NCBI GenBank assembly: GCA_963781805.1
Contig: CAWAHF010000004.1
Span: 620,001 to 684,000 of the forward strand
Direction of reading: 5' to 3'
DNA from: JAFGPL01 sp963781805
Lineage (GTDB): Bacteria > Bacteroidota > Bacteroidia > Bacteroidales > UBA10428
DNA length: 64,000 nucleotides
A program made the position numbers and the translations under genes. The notes beneath the pieces are model-generated. The model was not told the origin of the DNA. It saw only the letters and a list, made by a program, of their open reading frames with translations, and made no database searches. Below are positions 29,001 to 36,558 of the stretch, one piece after another. The number at the start of each line of letters is the position of its first letter. The first letter of the stretch is position 1.

Positions 29001-29842
29001 ATCCCATCATCATCCTCAACCAGGGTTCTTAAATCATCACTGCTTAGTTTTCCTTTTGCAGACTGAGTTGTAAAATATCTGTACTCCCTTGTTTTAGGAT
29101 TACAATATATTGCGCCTGAAGCATTATTATTATCGTAAATCCATAAATCATCGTCGCGGTCGACCATAAACCGGTAATAATTATTCTGTCTGACAGGGAG
29201 TTCTAAACTGTCAACCAATGCAAATGAATTACAGCTGAACTTATACATATAAGAATTTGTACAAGCAACCCATAGGTTATCAAATCTGTCCACATCAACA
29301 CCTGTGATAGTTCTATTGGGTTCCGAATATGGAAAAGATATTTTTGCTACAGAGTCTTTTGCAATAATATATTTATAGAGCCCTGTATGATCATCAGCAT
29401 AGATTATATTTTTATGATGATCCTTCAGGAAATACCATCTGCCACCAAATGGAACCGGTATGCGGTTGTTAAAAAGTGATTGACAGTGTGTAAATTTTTC
29501 GGTTTCAGGATCAAATATATAAAGCAAATTACCAGCTCTAAGCCAGATATTACCTACATGATCTTCAAACAGTCTGATGACAATGTTATCCTGTATAGAA
29601 GAAGAATCGGCAGGATCATTTTTAAAAATTTTAAATGAATACCCATCATAACGACAGAGTCCTTCAATGGTTCCAATCCACAGAAAACCCTTGCTGTCCC
29701 TCAGAAAACAAATAACATGATTGTGGGATAAACCGATCGATTTATCTATGTTTTTAAACAGATATTGTTTCTCCTGGGCTTTTGCAAATGTACCAATCCA
29801 AATAAGGAGAAACCATAAAGCCCCCGTTTTAATCCAACTCAT
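26030..29842 (-). CDS. Reg_prop hybrid histidine kinase ending in a receiver domain
   Basis: The 1270-residue protein has a signal peptide (FLLIWIGTFAKAQ). A two-propeller Reg_prop sensor follows (repeated WIGT/WVGT blades, to about residue 690), then a Y_Y_Y domain, a membrane helix at about 808-830 and a coiled coil (LEMKVKERTNELSAAN). HisKA has H915 (NMSHEIRTPMNA), and the HATPase follows (NQVLSNFMNNACKFTE, GIGLGLAIS). The C-terminal receiver has D1204 (ILLDIKMPGMDG). Unlike the HTCS at 1.9-6.1 kb it has no AraC DNA-binding domain, so its signal must pass to another protein. No response regulator gene is adjacent. The periplasmic sensor suggests a saccharide or other extracellular cue. Confidence 0.93.
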   Translation of the reverse strand: MSWIKTGALWFLLIWIGTFAKAQEKQYLFKNIDKSIGLSHNHVICFLRDSKGFLWIGTIEGLCRYDGYSFKIFKNDPADSSSIQDNIVIRLFEDHVGNIWLRAGNLLYIFDPETEKFTHCQSLFNNRIPVPFGGRWYFLKDHHKNIIYADDHTGLYKYIIAKDSVAKISFPYSEPNRTITGVDVDRFDNLWVACTNSYMYKFSCNSFALVDSLELPVRQNNYYRFMVDRDDDLWIYDNNNASGAIYCNPKTREYRYFTTQSAKGKLSSDDLRTLVEDDDGMIWLGTDHGGISIVDKKDFSVRFIKNDPSVKRSLCDNSITKLYKDYQGFIWVGTYKRGISYYHKNQYIFELHKVLPQYKNISGYNDINNMVEDKKGNIWIGSNGGGLIYYDRDNNTFKQYINNTNDPESLSSNVVIGLFLDSKDRLWVGTYFGGLNRFDGRKFQRFKNIPSDSSSLSDDRIWDICEDSRGMLWIGTLMGGVNIFDPEKNKVIEHLRVSNDTVARPEAVFTVKQGSNHLMWLTTANGLRSYDINTRKFTYYIHRQNDPSSISNNVVYDVFEDSRGFMWITTSDGLNLFNQSTGNFRTFKQEDGLASNFILAILEDQHHNLWMTTSNGISKLMVNKDNISDTFSFKFVNFFVQDGLQSNEFNEKAILKTSKGEMVFGGPNGFNIINPENLKTQNLNATVVFTDFQIFNKSISINKQFNHRIVLDKSISYMKSIRLKYNEDVFTLEFSSMNFMHPERIQYLYKLDNFNDEWFSTDSYDRKISYTNLDPGKYLFRVKATNNDGSYTNNEAQLKIIITPPWWGTLIFKIACILFLASVLAGFYYFRLFQLGRQKRRLEMKVKERTNELSAANIQLQERQNEILVKNRELENHQNQLEQLVQERTERLEDAMNQARESDRLKSAFLANMSHEIRTPMNAIVGFSGLLNDPTLTEEERNDYIKLIQNNSDSLLLLINDILDLSMIEANQMTIHKEPFYLNKFLEQLYTIYKHANKNQNLRIFLNNTLENMNLKLVSDKYRLNQVLSNFMNNACKFTEMGDVELGAGINDGFLNLYVKDTGIGISAQEIRFLFERFRKLGEDKTKIKGGIGLGLAISKSLTELLGGKLDVISEKNNGSVFTFNIPVENIITEDQIKKSSFVENDIRDWSNKCFLVVEDEEANYIFLEKVLEKTNATVVWASNGEEAIQKFASGKHIDLILLDIKMPGMDGYETLKELRNNGCNLPVIAQTAYARPEDEINIRKSGFDDYVAKPIHPKLLIELIEKYLQ

Positions 29843-30124
29843 TTCTGTTATTACTAACTTTTTTTTAGTGAAAAGCTTCCAAAAACAATACTTTAGTCGA
29901 AAATGAGAAAGGGAAAATCAGTTCAGGCGATTTCAAATATAACAAATAAAAATCTAATTATTCAAGTTAGGGATATGATCTTGAATTTTTCAAAATAGAA
30001 CAACTAACTCAGGGATAATTTAACCGAAAGACTTATTAGCAAATATTTTAATTCCCACTTGATAGTGTAGATTGATTTGGTTGAATAAATACATTTTTTT
30101 AGATTTGTAATTAAAAATCCGATA

Positions 30125-31246
30125 ATGATTTGCCAAGTCGAATCAAAAGAGATAGAAGAAATTAATTCCACCAATATACTGCCACAAACCTCTTTCTGGG
30201 CGCAAGTCAAGCATCAGCAGGGATTTATACCTTACGCATTCAGGTTAGTTGCCACCAAAGATTTAATTTATCCGCAAAGACAATTTAATAAAAAAATCAG
30301 CGACGATCTGTTGATACTTATTAAATATATCAATGCAAATTATTGTTTTGCCTATATCCCATATGGACCGAAAATTCAACCTCACGATGAAAACTACGGG
30401 GTATTTCTTGAAGAGCTATCGGAAGTACTAAAGTCTTATTTGCCGCGCAACTGCATCCTGATTAGATACGATTTACCCTGGAAAAATCAATGGGCAAAAG
30501 AGGATGATTTTTATGATGCTAATAATTACTGGCTAGGTCCTCCATCATTAAACGCCCAGGAATTCAGGTTAAATTTTAATACGAATAACTGGAACCTGTT
30601 AAAAAGCCCAAGTGATATTTTACCCACAAATACATTCTTTCTTGACCTAAATCAGAAAGAAGACCAACTATTGCAGCGGATGAAACCCAAAACCAGGTAT
30701 AATATCAGACTCTCATTCAGAAAAGGAGTCAGGGTAAGAAAATACGGAATGGGTAAACTGGACGAATGGTATAGGTTATACAAAGAAACCGCCGAAAGAA
30801 ATAACCTGACATTACACGATGAAGATTATTTTAAGTCTATTCTTGCCCTGCAATCAAGCATTCCGACAGATATTAAAATCCATCTCCTGATGGCTGACTA
30901 TGAAGGGGAATATCTTGCTGCAATGTTCCTGATTCAATCAAACGAACGAGGTACCTACCTTTACGGGGCATCTTCATCCGACAACCGACAACTTATGGCG
31001 ACCTATGCGATTCAGTGGGAAGCCATCAGACTTGCTAAGAAATCGGGCTGTAAGGAATATGACATGTTTGGTGTGGCTCCAAATGCTTGCAAATCTCACC
31101 CATTGCACGGCCTTTATCGGTTTAAAAGCGGTTTTGGAGGATATTTGTACCACCGGATGGGATGTTGGGATTATCCGCTAATAAAAGAAGAATATACACT
31201 TTTTAAAGCTCAGGAAGTGAATAATCAGAAGTACCACACATCCTAG
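30125..31246 (+). CDS. FemAB/FemX-like aminoacyltransferase family protein
   Basis: The 373-residue soluble protein shows the two GNAT-like halves of the FemABX family: TFFLDLNQKEDQLLQRMKPKTRYNIRLSFRKGV (lipid-II/tRNA-binding face) and the second acetyltransferase fold with YLAAMFLIQSNERGTYLYGASS and a C-terminal LYRFKSGFGGYLYHRMGCWD. Members in other bacteria add amino acids from aminoacyl-tRNA to peptidoglycan stem peptides. In Bacteroidota, which lack such bridges, the substrate is uncertain. The annotated start gives an intact fold. It has no operon partner. Confidence 0.85.
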   Translation: MICQVESKEIEEINSTNILPQTSFWAQVKHQQGFIPYAFRLVATKDLIYPQRQFNKKISDDLLILIKYINANYCFAYIPYGPKIQPHDENYGVFLEELSEVLKSYLPRNCILIRYDLPWKNQWAKEDDFYDANNYWLGPPSLNAQEFRLNFNTNNWNLLKSPSDILPTNTFFLDLNQKEDQLLQRMKPKTRYNIRLSFRKGVRVRKYGMGKLDEWYRLYKETAERNNLTLHDEDYFKSILALQSSIPTDIKIHLLMADYEGEYLAAMFLIQSNERGTYLYGASSSDNRQLMATYAIQWEAIRLAKKSGCKEYDMFGVAPNACKSHPLHGLYRFKSGFGGYLYHRMGCWDYPLIKEEYTLFKAQEVNNQKYHTS

Positions 31247-31589
31247 GGTAAAGACTGTTATAGAGTTTTAGGTGTATCGTGAATCGAAAGTTATATGACA
31301 AAATAACAAGTTGCACTTTAATATGTTTCATTGTTTTATCGATAGTAATTATAAATTGAAAACAATCATTTAAACTGCTTACAAACAAATATTTAATTCA
31401 TAAATTGAAATGTTTTTCATCAAACAGGCCATTGATTGAATACATATCATTCTTTAAGGGAGTTAATTACACTTTTCGGATGAAGTCAGGATACAAAGAA
31501 TTGATAGATATCTAAATATATTGGTTAACAGTGAAATAAAAACATGAATGGATTCGTTTATGGATTACTAACCATAGAAACAGAACCAT
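31247..31589. other. Intergenic region without recognised features
   Basis: This stretch of 343 bp is AT-rich. I see no reading frame, RNA hairpin or clear TAnnTTTG element in it. Confidence 0.5.
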
Positions 31590-32438
31590 ATGAAACCAAA
31601 GGCAATGATTGTGATTTTAAGTTCCATCGCCGGACTAGTATTAATCTTTGGATTCAGCAGAAACAGGGATAAGGAAAAAACCGGTGGATATGTTTTCATT
31701 CCGCAAGGCTCAACCGAAATTAATGGTGAAATTTATTCATTGGATGCTTATTGGATTTCTGACCATGAAATATCCAACAAGGAATACAATACGTTTCTTG
31801 CCGATTTGTCATCAGAAGGAAAAGTTAAAGAATATGAACTTGCAAAAATTAATACCCAAAACTGGATTACTAAATCAGAAAAGAACTTTGCACCCTATGC
31901 TGAATATTATGCCGCACACGAAGCGTACTCAAAGTATCCGGTGGTAAATATTTCTTATGCGGCGGCTAAATTATATTGTGAATGGCTGACAGAAAAATCA
32001 GGAGACAAAAGCCAACTATACAGATTGCCAACTAAAATTGAATGGATCTATGCTGCAAAAGGAGGATTGGACCCTGCAATCTATGCTTGGGGTGGAAATT
32101 CTTTAAAAAACAACAAAGGTGAATCTATGTGTAATTACAGGAAAATAGGAGACGAATTTATCCATACAGATTCAGATAATAACTATTCAATAATTAACGA
32201 TTATAAAAAGAAGAAAAATTCATCATCTGCACCATCGCCGGTGGATTCTTATGATGCGAATGAATATGGATTGTATAATGTCTGCGGGAATGCTGCCGAG
32301 ATGATTGATGAAAAAGGAGTTGCATTAGGTGGAAGTTGGAACAATACCGGATATGATGTTCGGGTAACAAGTGAGCAAACGTATGAAGGATCGAATCCAT
32401 TTGTGGGTTTCAGACCGGTGAGAGTAAAGAAAATGTAA
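31590..32438 (+). CDS. SUMF1/formylglycine-generating-enzyme-fold protein
   Basis: The 282-residue protein has an N-terminal hydrophobic segment (AMIVILSSIAGLVLIFGF) acting as signal or anchor. A SUMF1-type C-lectin fold follows (FIPQGSTEINGEIYSLDAYWISDHEISNKEYNTFL, YPVVNISYAAAKLYCEWLTEKSG, YRLPTKIEWIYAAKGG, NEYGLYNVCGNAAEM, VALGGSWNN, VGFRPVRV). This family includes true formylglycine-generating enzymes and many non-catalytic relatives, such as gliding/T9SS components GldJ/GldK. The cysteine pair required by the enzyme is not evident, and no sulfatase gene is near, so a structural or lipoprotein-like role is more likely. Confidence 0.8.
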   Translation: MKPKAMIVILSSIAGLVLIFGFSRNRDKEKTGGYVFIPQGSTEINGEIYSLDAYWISDHEISNKEYNTFLADLSSEGKVKEYELAKINTQNWITKSEKNFAPYAEYYAAHEAYSKYPVVNISYAAAKLYCEWLTEKSGDKSQLYRLPTKIEWIYAAKGGLDPAIYAWGGNSLKNNKGESMCNYRKIGDEFIHTDSDNNYSIINDYKKKKNSSSAPSPVDSYDANEYGLYNVCGNAAEMIDEKGVALGGSWNNTGYDVRVTSEQTYEGSNPFVGFRPVRVKKM

Positions 32439-32592
32439 CATTTGCCTGCAACTAGACAATTAAATTGTTTTAGGTATACCCCTTGCATAAACTTTGGATA
32501 GAAATATAATTAATCTTTAAGGTGCTTCCCTTTTACCAAAATTTATTTGCAAAGCTATTCCTTTACCTTCAACCATTCAACCCAAACAGGTA

Positions 32593-32660
32593 TAAAAAAA
32601 AGCAGACGTCCGGAGAGGACGCCTGCCTAACAACACAATTAATCCGCACTAATCAAAGTA
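32593..32660 (-). ncRNA. Candidate small RNA (~65 nt)
   Basis: The minus strand has TATATTTG at 32665-32672, then about 65 nt, then a hairpin (stem GCAGGCGTCC/GGACGTCTGC, one mismatch, loop TCTCC) followed by eight T. No minus-strand gene lies within reach on either side, so this looks like an independent short transcript. It has no open frame of note. Confidence 0.45.
32594..32626 (-). terminator. Intrinsic terminator on the minus strand
   Basis: A 10-bp stem with one A-C mismatch is followed by TTTTTTTT on the minus strand. It ends the small RNA candidate. Confidence 0.75.
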
Positions 32661-32664
32661 CTCG

Positions 32665-32672
32665 CAAATATA
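32665..32672 (-). promoter_or_regulatory. -7 element of the small RNA candidate
   Basis: The minus strand reads TATATTTG (TAnnTTTG); no clear -33 was found. Confidence 0.4.
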
Positions 32673-32829
32673 AAAAAATATGTAAAGAGAAAAACTGATT
32701 TTTGTTATGTTATTCTTTTTTGTTGGCTTCGTAAATATTAACTTTCACTCTTGGAAGGATAGGACCAAAAAAAAGTCAAAAACGGCAAATAAATGAGGTA
32801 TTTTTTGAATTATAAGGCAGTATAACATC

Positions 32830-33294
32830 ATGAAGAAAACATATTCTTTCGAAAAGTCGTTCGGTCCGGCAGGTTCATTTTCAGGAATAGTGATATTTAT
32901 TTTCGGACTTATAGCCACTTATTATGCTATCACCGGATTGTTCCTGGTGTTGCTAGGAGCATTTACCGGTTTTACCAAATCTGCCACAACGATCGATAGG
33001 GGTTTGAAACAGGTAAGATTTACAAATAACCTGTTTGGCTTTATTAAAGTCGGTAAATGGATTGAGTTAAATGAAACCATGAAACTAGGAGCAAAGAAGT
33101 CAACTAAAGTATACCGTACGCATAGTCTAAGCGACAGAACCCTGGATGTTAAAACCAGAGGTGACAAAATATTTTTATATGATTTGCATGGTAAACCAAT
33201 TATGCCTTTGAAAAATATTGTCAAGGGACAGGATACCCAATCTCAACTGGAAGAAATGAGTAAAGAACTGGGATTGAATATTATAAAAGTATAA
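32830..33294 (+). CDS. Small membrane protein of unknown function
   Basis: The 154-residue protein has two close hydrophobic segments (residues about 17-30 and 32-50), then a soluble beta-rich domain containing FTNNLFGFIKVGKWIELNETMKLG and ending in a charged helix (SQLEEMSKELGLNIIKV). The pattern resembles small proteins with a membrane hairpin and a PH-like cytoplasmic domain, but I cannot name a family. It stands alone between the small RNA candidate and the VOC/SRPBCC cluster. Confidence 0.65.
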   Translation: MKKTYSFEKSFGPAGSFSGIVIFIFGLIATYYAITGLFLVLLGAFTGFTKSATTIDRGLKQVRFTNNLFGFIKVGKWIELNETMKLGAKKSTKVYRTHSLSDRTLDVKTRGDKIFLYDLHGKPIMPLKNIVKGQDTQSQLEEMSKELGLNIIKV

Positions 33295-33498
33295 CTGCGT
33301 AAAATTTATTTTTAAAGTCATCTTCAAATACTGAATTTAAGAATATATACAAAATTTTGGTTGTAAATTTTATTGAAATGATATAATCCTATTCTCAGCC
33401 TGTCATTTAACATAGGTAATCAAGCGCTTGTTTCAATACTAATTTCAAACAAATTTCCGGTCTTATTGTTAATTTATAATCAGCTCAAAAAAAACCAT

Positions 33499-33936
33499 AT
33501 GGCAAGAGTAAGCACCTATCTTAATTTTCCACGGAATACCGAGGAAGTTTTTAATTTTTACAAATCTGTTTTTGGAGGAGAGTTCGGTGGAGAAGGTATT
33601 GCCCGTTTGGGTGACATTCCACCCTCGGATGATATGCCCCCGATTGCAGATGCAGATAAAAACCTTGTAATGCATGTGGAATTAACCCTGCCGGGAGGAC
33701 ACCTGTTGATGGGAACAGATGCACCGGAATCCATGGGATTTAATTTGAATTTCGGTAACAATGTCTATATTAATCTGGAACCTGATACAAAAGTTGAAAC
33801 CAAAAAGCTTTTTGATAAATTATCTTCCGGTGGTAAAGTTACCATGGAACTTCAGGATATGTTCTGGGGAGGATATTATGGGAGTTGTACAGATAAATAT
33901 GGCGTACAGTGGATGTTTAATTGCACAGAAAAATGA
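33499..33936 (+). CDS. VOC family (PhnB-like) protein
   Basis: Translation starts at MARVSTYLNFPRN (33499); an upstream ATG at 33466 adds a non-conserved stretch and is not used. The 145-residue protein has the glyoxalase/vicinal-oxygen-chelate pattern of PhnB-type proteins (TEEVFNFYKSVFGGEF, HVELTLPGGHLLMGTD, YINLEPDTKVETKKLFDKLSSGGKVTMELQDMFWGGYYGSCTDKYGVQWMFN). The substrate is unknown. It leads a three-gene cluster with an SRPBCC protein and a second VOC protein, a grouping often found in environmental Bacteroidota. Confidence 0.85.
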   Translation: MARVSTYLNFPRNTEEVFNFYKSVFGGEFGGEGIARLGDIPPSDDMPPIADADKNLVMHVELTLPGGHLLMGTDAPESMGFNLNFGNNVYINLEPDTKVETKKLFDKLSSGGKVTMELQDMFWGGYYGSCTDKYGVQWMFNCTEK

Positions 33937-33952
33937 ATGTTATTAACCTAAA

Positions 33953-34396
33953 ATGCAACATATGGAATCAATTGAAAAGACAGTTATTTCGGTACAGACA
34001 AAAATTGATGCACCCATAGATATCGTATGGAAATGCTGGACATCTCCCGAAGATATCGTGAAATGGAATAATGCCTCTGAAGATTGGCATACACCAAAAG
34101 CAGAAAATGATCTGCGGGTAGGAGGAAATTTTACCTTCAGAATGGAAGCTAAGGACGGAAGTTCAGGTTTTGATTTTGGAGGTATATACAATGAAGTTGA
34201 AAAAAACAAACTTATCGAATATACCATCGGTGATGGAAGAAAAGTTGAAATCGCATTCAATAGGACAAACAATAAAACCGAAGTGGTAGAAACATTCGAA
34301 GCCGAAAATGTTAATCCGGTAGATATGCAACGTAATGGCTGGCAGTCTATCCTGGATAATTTTAAAAAATATACCGAATCTAATTATTACCAATAA
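33953..34396 (+). CDS. SRPBCC/AHSA1-domain protein
   Basis: The 147-residue protein (or 144 if the ATG at 33962 is used) begins with the AHSA1 pattern SVQTKIDAPIDIVWKCWTSPEDIVKWNNASEDWHTP and continues with GGNFTFRMEAKDG, ending NGWQSILDNFKKYTE. The START-like fold has a hydrophobic ligand cavity. No catalytic residues are known for this group. It starts 16 bp after the first VOC gene and ends 10 bp before the second, so the three are probably one transcript. Confidence 0.85.
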   Translation: MQHMESIEKTVISVQTKIDAPIDIVWKCWTSPEDIVKWNNASEDWHTPKAENDLRVGGNFTFRMEAKDGSSGFDFGGIYNEVEKNKLIEYTIGDGRKVEIAFNRTNNKTEVVETFEAENVNPVDMQRNGWQSILDNFKKYTESNYYQ

Positions 34397-34406
34397 TCTT
34401 AAACTA

Positions 34407-34877
34407 ATGACAGGGCAGATTACTCCATGTCTTTGGTTCGATAATCAGGCCGAAGAAGCTGCAAGATTTTATACAGCTGTATTTAAGAATTCGGCAATTG
34501 ACCGGATTACCTATTATGGAAAAGAGGGAAAGGAATTTCATGGGCAGGAAGAAGGTACAGTTCTGACGGTTGCATTTCAAATCAACGGACAACCTTTTAC
34601 TGCCTTGAATGGTAAGCCCGTGTTCAAATTTAACGAGTCTGTTTCATTCCAGGTACTCTGCAATACCCAGGAGGAAATTGACTATTACTGGAACAAACTT
34701 ACCGAAGACGGTGAAGAAGGACAATGCGGATGGCTTAAAGATAAATTTGGTGTTTCCTGGCAGATTGTTCCAGCCGTTCTGTCCAAACTCTTAAGTGATC
34801 CAACCAGGGCAGGAAGAGTTACAAATGCATTCCTTCAGATGAGAAAATTTGAAATTGATACGATTCTGCAGGCATAG
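34407..34877 (+). CDS. VOC family (PhnB/3-demethylubiquinone-9-like) protein
   Basis: The start MTGQITPCLWFDN (34407) fits the family; a longer frame starting within the preceding gene is rejected. The 156-residue protein has QAEEAARFYTAVFKNSAIDRITYYGKEG, QPFTALNGKPVFKFNESVSFQVLCNTQEEIDYYWNKL and GWLKDKFGVSWQIVP, the hallmarks of the PhnB_MT-like VOC subgroup. Function is unknown. It ends the three-gene cluster and faces the SDR gene across an inverted-repeat element. Confidence 0.87.
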   Translation: MTGQITPCLWFDNQAEEAARFYTAVFKNSAIDRITYYGKEGKEFHGQEEGTVLTVAFQINGQPFTALNGKPVFKFNESVSFQVLCNTQEEIDYYWNKLTEDGEEGQCGWLKDKFGVSWQIVPAVLSKLLSDPTRAGRVTNAFLQMRKFEIDTILQA

Positions 34878-34926
34878 GACATCAGAAACTACACTTTAAA
34901 AATACTAATTAAATATATTTTCATAG

Positions 34927-35078
34927 TGTCATATCAAGCCTAATATATCATTTAGTCAAGCTGTCGCGATGTTCGGGATCAGCATCTCAAGAGATTCCGA
35001 AACACCTGCCAGCTGCATAAAGCCTTGGACGGCGGGAGACAGGAACGCCTTTGCTGCCTTTTATCATTTGATATGACA
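34927..35078. repeat. MITE-like element with 11-bp terminal inverted repeats
   Basis: TGTCATATCAA (34927-34937) is perfectly inverted at 35068-35078. The 130 bp between has no reading frame and is more GC-rich than its surroundings. It contains GATCAGCATCTCAAGAGATTC-like phrases that resemble the dispersed non-coding repeats of many Bacteroidota genomes (established only from memory of such repeats). It sits between two convergent 3' ends and could alternatively fold as a terminator. Confidence 0.5.
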
Positions 35079-35083
35079 TTAAT

Positions 35084-35923
35084 TTATTTAAGTCCAGTGA
35101 GTGTTTCGCTAATTCTCCAGAGCTCATTTCCTAAAGCCGGATTGAATTTAATATTTACAGGTTTATTTTTTTTGAAAATTTTTCCGGTAACATTTTCCAC
35201 TTCTTCTGAGGATGCCAGATATACAGAGGTTTTACACTCTTCTTTCAGAAAGGGCATGATGAGGTTTGCCATAAATCTTAATACCGCTGGCTGGTTGTTG
35301 ACCATTCCAGTTTTTATAAGACCCGGGTGAAATGAATTACTGGTAATCCCTGTTCCTTCAAGGCGCTTTGCAAGCTCTATTGAAAATATCACCCTTGCCA
35401 GAGCAGCCTGCAATGCTGCTTTTATTCCGTTATACCTTTTCTTAAGCTGAATATCATCAAAATATATTCTTGAATTTTGAATGACTCTTTTACCCCCGGC
35501 AACTGTTATTATCCTGGACGGAGCTCCTTTTTTTAAATGATCTGTCAATAGGTTTGAGATCAAAAAATGACTAAGGAAATCAACTGCCAGTGTCATTTCT
35601 ATTCCATCAACTGTTTCTTTTCTCCCCAGCTGAATAAGGCCTGCATTATTTGAAAGTACATTTAGCCGATCATAATTCCTGGTAAATGTTGCAACAAAAT
35701 TCCGGATAGAAACCTGACTGGCCAAATCGACATACATCCAATGGATGTTTTTATTTTCGGTTGTTGTATTAATTTCCCGTATAACAGCATTTGCTTTGTC
35801 TTCATTTCTGCTTGCAATGATTACAGTTGCTCCCAGCCTGGCTAAACCTGCGGCAGTGGCTTTTCCAACTCCGGAAGATCCACCTGTAACCAGACATATC
35901 TTATCTTTCATAGATAAATTCAT
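35084..35923 (-). CDS. Short-chain dehydrogenase/reductase (retinol-dehydrogenase-like)
   Basis: The 279-residue protein has the Rossmann motif T13GGSSGVG20, the NNAG motif (VLSNNAGLI), and YxxxK as YNGIK. The catalytic serine that normally lies in a VSS stretch is replaced here (IITVAGGKRV), so activity may be changed. Overall similarity is to the WWOX/retinol dehydrogenase branch (FLSHFLISNLLTDHLKKGAPSRII, FHPGLIKTGM). The start at 35923 or an ATG 12 bp inside are both possible. It is divergent from the Lrp-like gene. Confidence 0.85.
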   Translation of the reverse strand: MNLSMKDKICLVTGGSSGVGKATAAGLARLGATVIIASRNEDKANAVIREINTTTENKNIHWMYVDLASQVSIRNFVATFTRNYDRLNVLSNNAGLIQLGRKETVDGIEMTLAVDFLSHFLISNLLTDHLKKGAPSRIITVAGGKRVIQNSRIYFDDIQLKKRYNGIKAALQAALARVIFSIELAKRLEGTGITSNSFHPGLIKTGMVNNQPAVLRFMANLIMPFLKEECKTSVYLASSEEVENVTGKIFKKNKPVNIKFNPALGNELWRISETLTGLK

Positions 35924-36037
35924 TCAAACAATGAATAGATTGTAGATGTTCTTTTGTGAAAAATTGAAAATAATCGAATAGGAATCCATTTTCGTATTAA
36001 TTGAGTAAATTTAACAAAAAAATAGGAGATAATAGTT

Positions 36038-36313
36038 ATGACTACCGCATTGGTATTATTAAATGTAGAACGGGATAAAATTAATCAAACAGGTGAAAAG
36101 CTGGCAGGTCTTGATGGAATTACTGAAGTTTTTTCGGTTAGCGGACAATTTGATCTTGTTGCCCTGGTGAGGGTATCTACAAATGAAAAGCTTGCAGATC
36201 TGATAACCGGGCAGCTTATGAAAATTCCCGGGATCACAAAAACCGAAACGATGATTGCGTTCAGAACACTTTCCAGGTATGATATTGCAAATATGTTTGA
36301 TTTAGGCAGCTAG
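36038..36313 (+). CDS. Stand-alone Lrp/AsnC ligand-binding domain (RAM) protein
   Basis: The 91-residue protein consists only of the AsnC_trans_reg (RAM) fold: ALVLLNVERDKINQTGEKLAGLDGITEVFSVSGQFDLVALVRVST...MIAFRTLSRYDIANMF. There is no HTH. Such proteins bind amino acids and may modulate full-length Lrp regulators through mixed oligomers. A GGAG at 36025-36028, 9 bp before the ATG, is one of the few Shine-Dalgarno-like sites in the window. There is no clear operon. Confidence 0.85.
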   Translation: MTTALVLLNVERDKINQTGEKLAGLDGITEVFSVSGQFDLVALVRVSTNEKLADLITGQLMKIPGITKTETMIAFRTLSRYDIANMFDLGS

Positions 36314-36510
36314 TTTTAGCCTATTTGTTTGAAAAATATTAATTCAATTCATCCACTCATTTCCGGTATTAAATATCATTTAAGATTTTGTGTATTCTGT
36401 AATTATGTGCAAAAATTATCAGTAATATTGAGGAGTAACTAACTCAAATGGAAATCTGAGGATTGAATCTAAAAAACCCTTACCGGGACAAAATTTATAT
36501 AAAACTTTAT

Positions 36511-36518
36511 TAGTTTTG
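36511..36518 (+). promoter_or_regulatory. -7 promoter element of the TldD-like pair
   Basis: TAGTTTTG (TAnnTTTG) lies 41 bp before the ATG at 36559. Confidence 0.4.
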
Positions 36519-36558
36519 TTGTTTTTGAAAACGAATACCATATTATAAAGCAATTACA

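Noticed and set aside
34335..34406. Longer start of the second VOC protein
   Set aside because: It overlaps the SRPBCC gene; the family start is MTGQITPCLWF at 34407.
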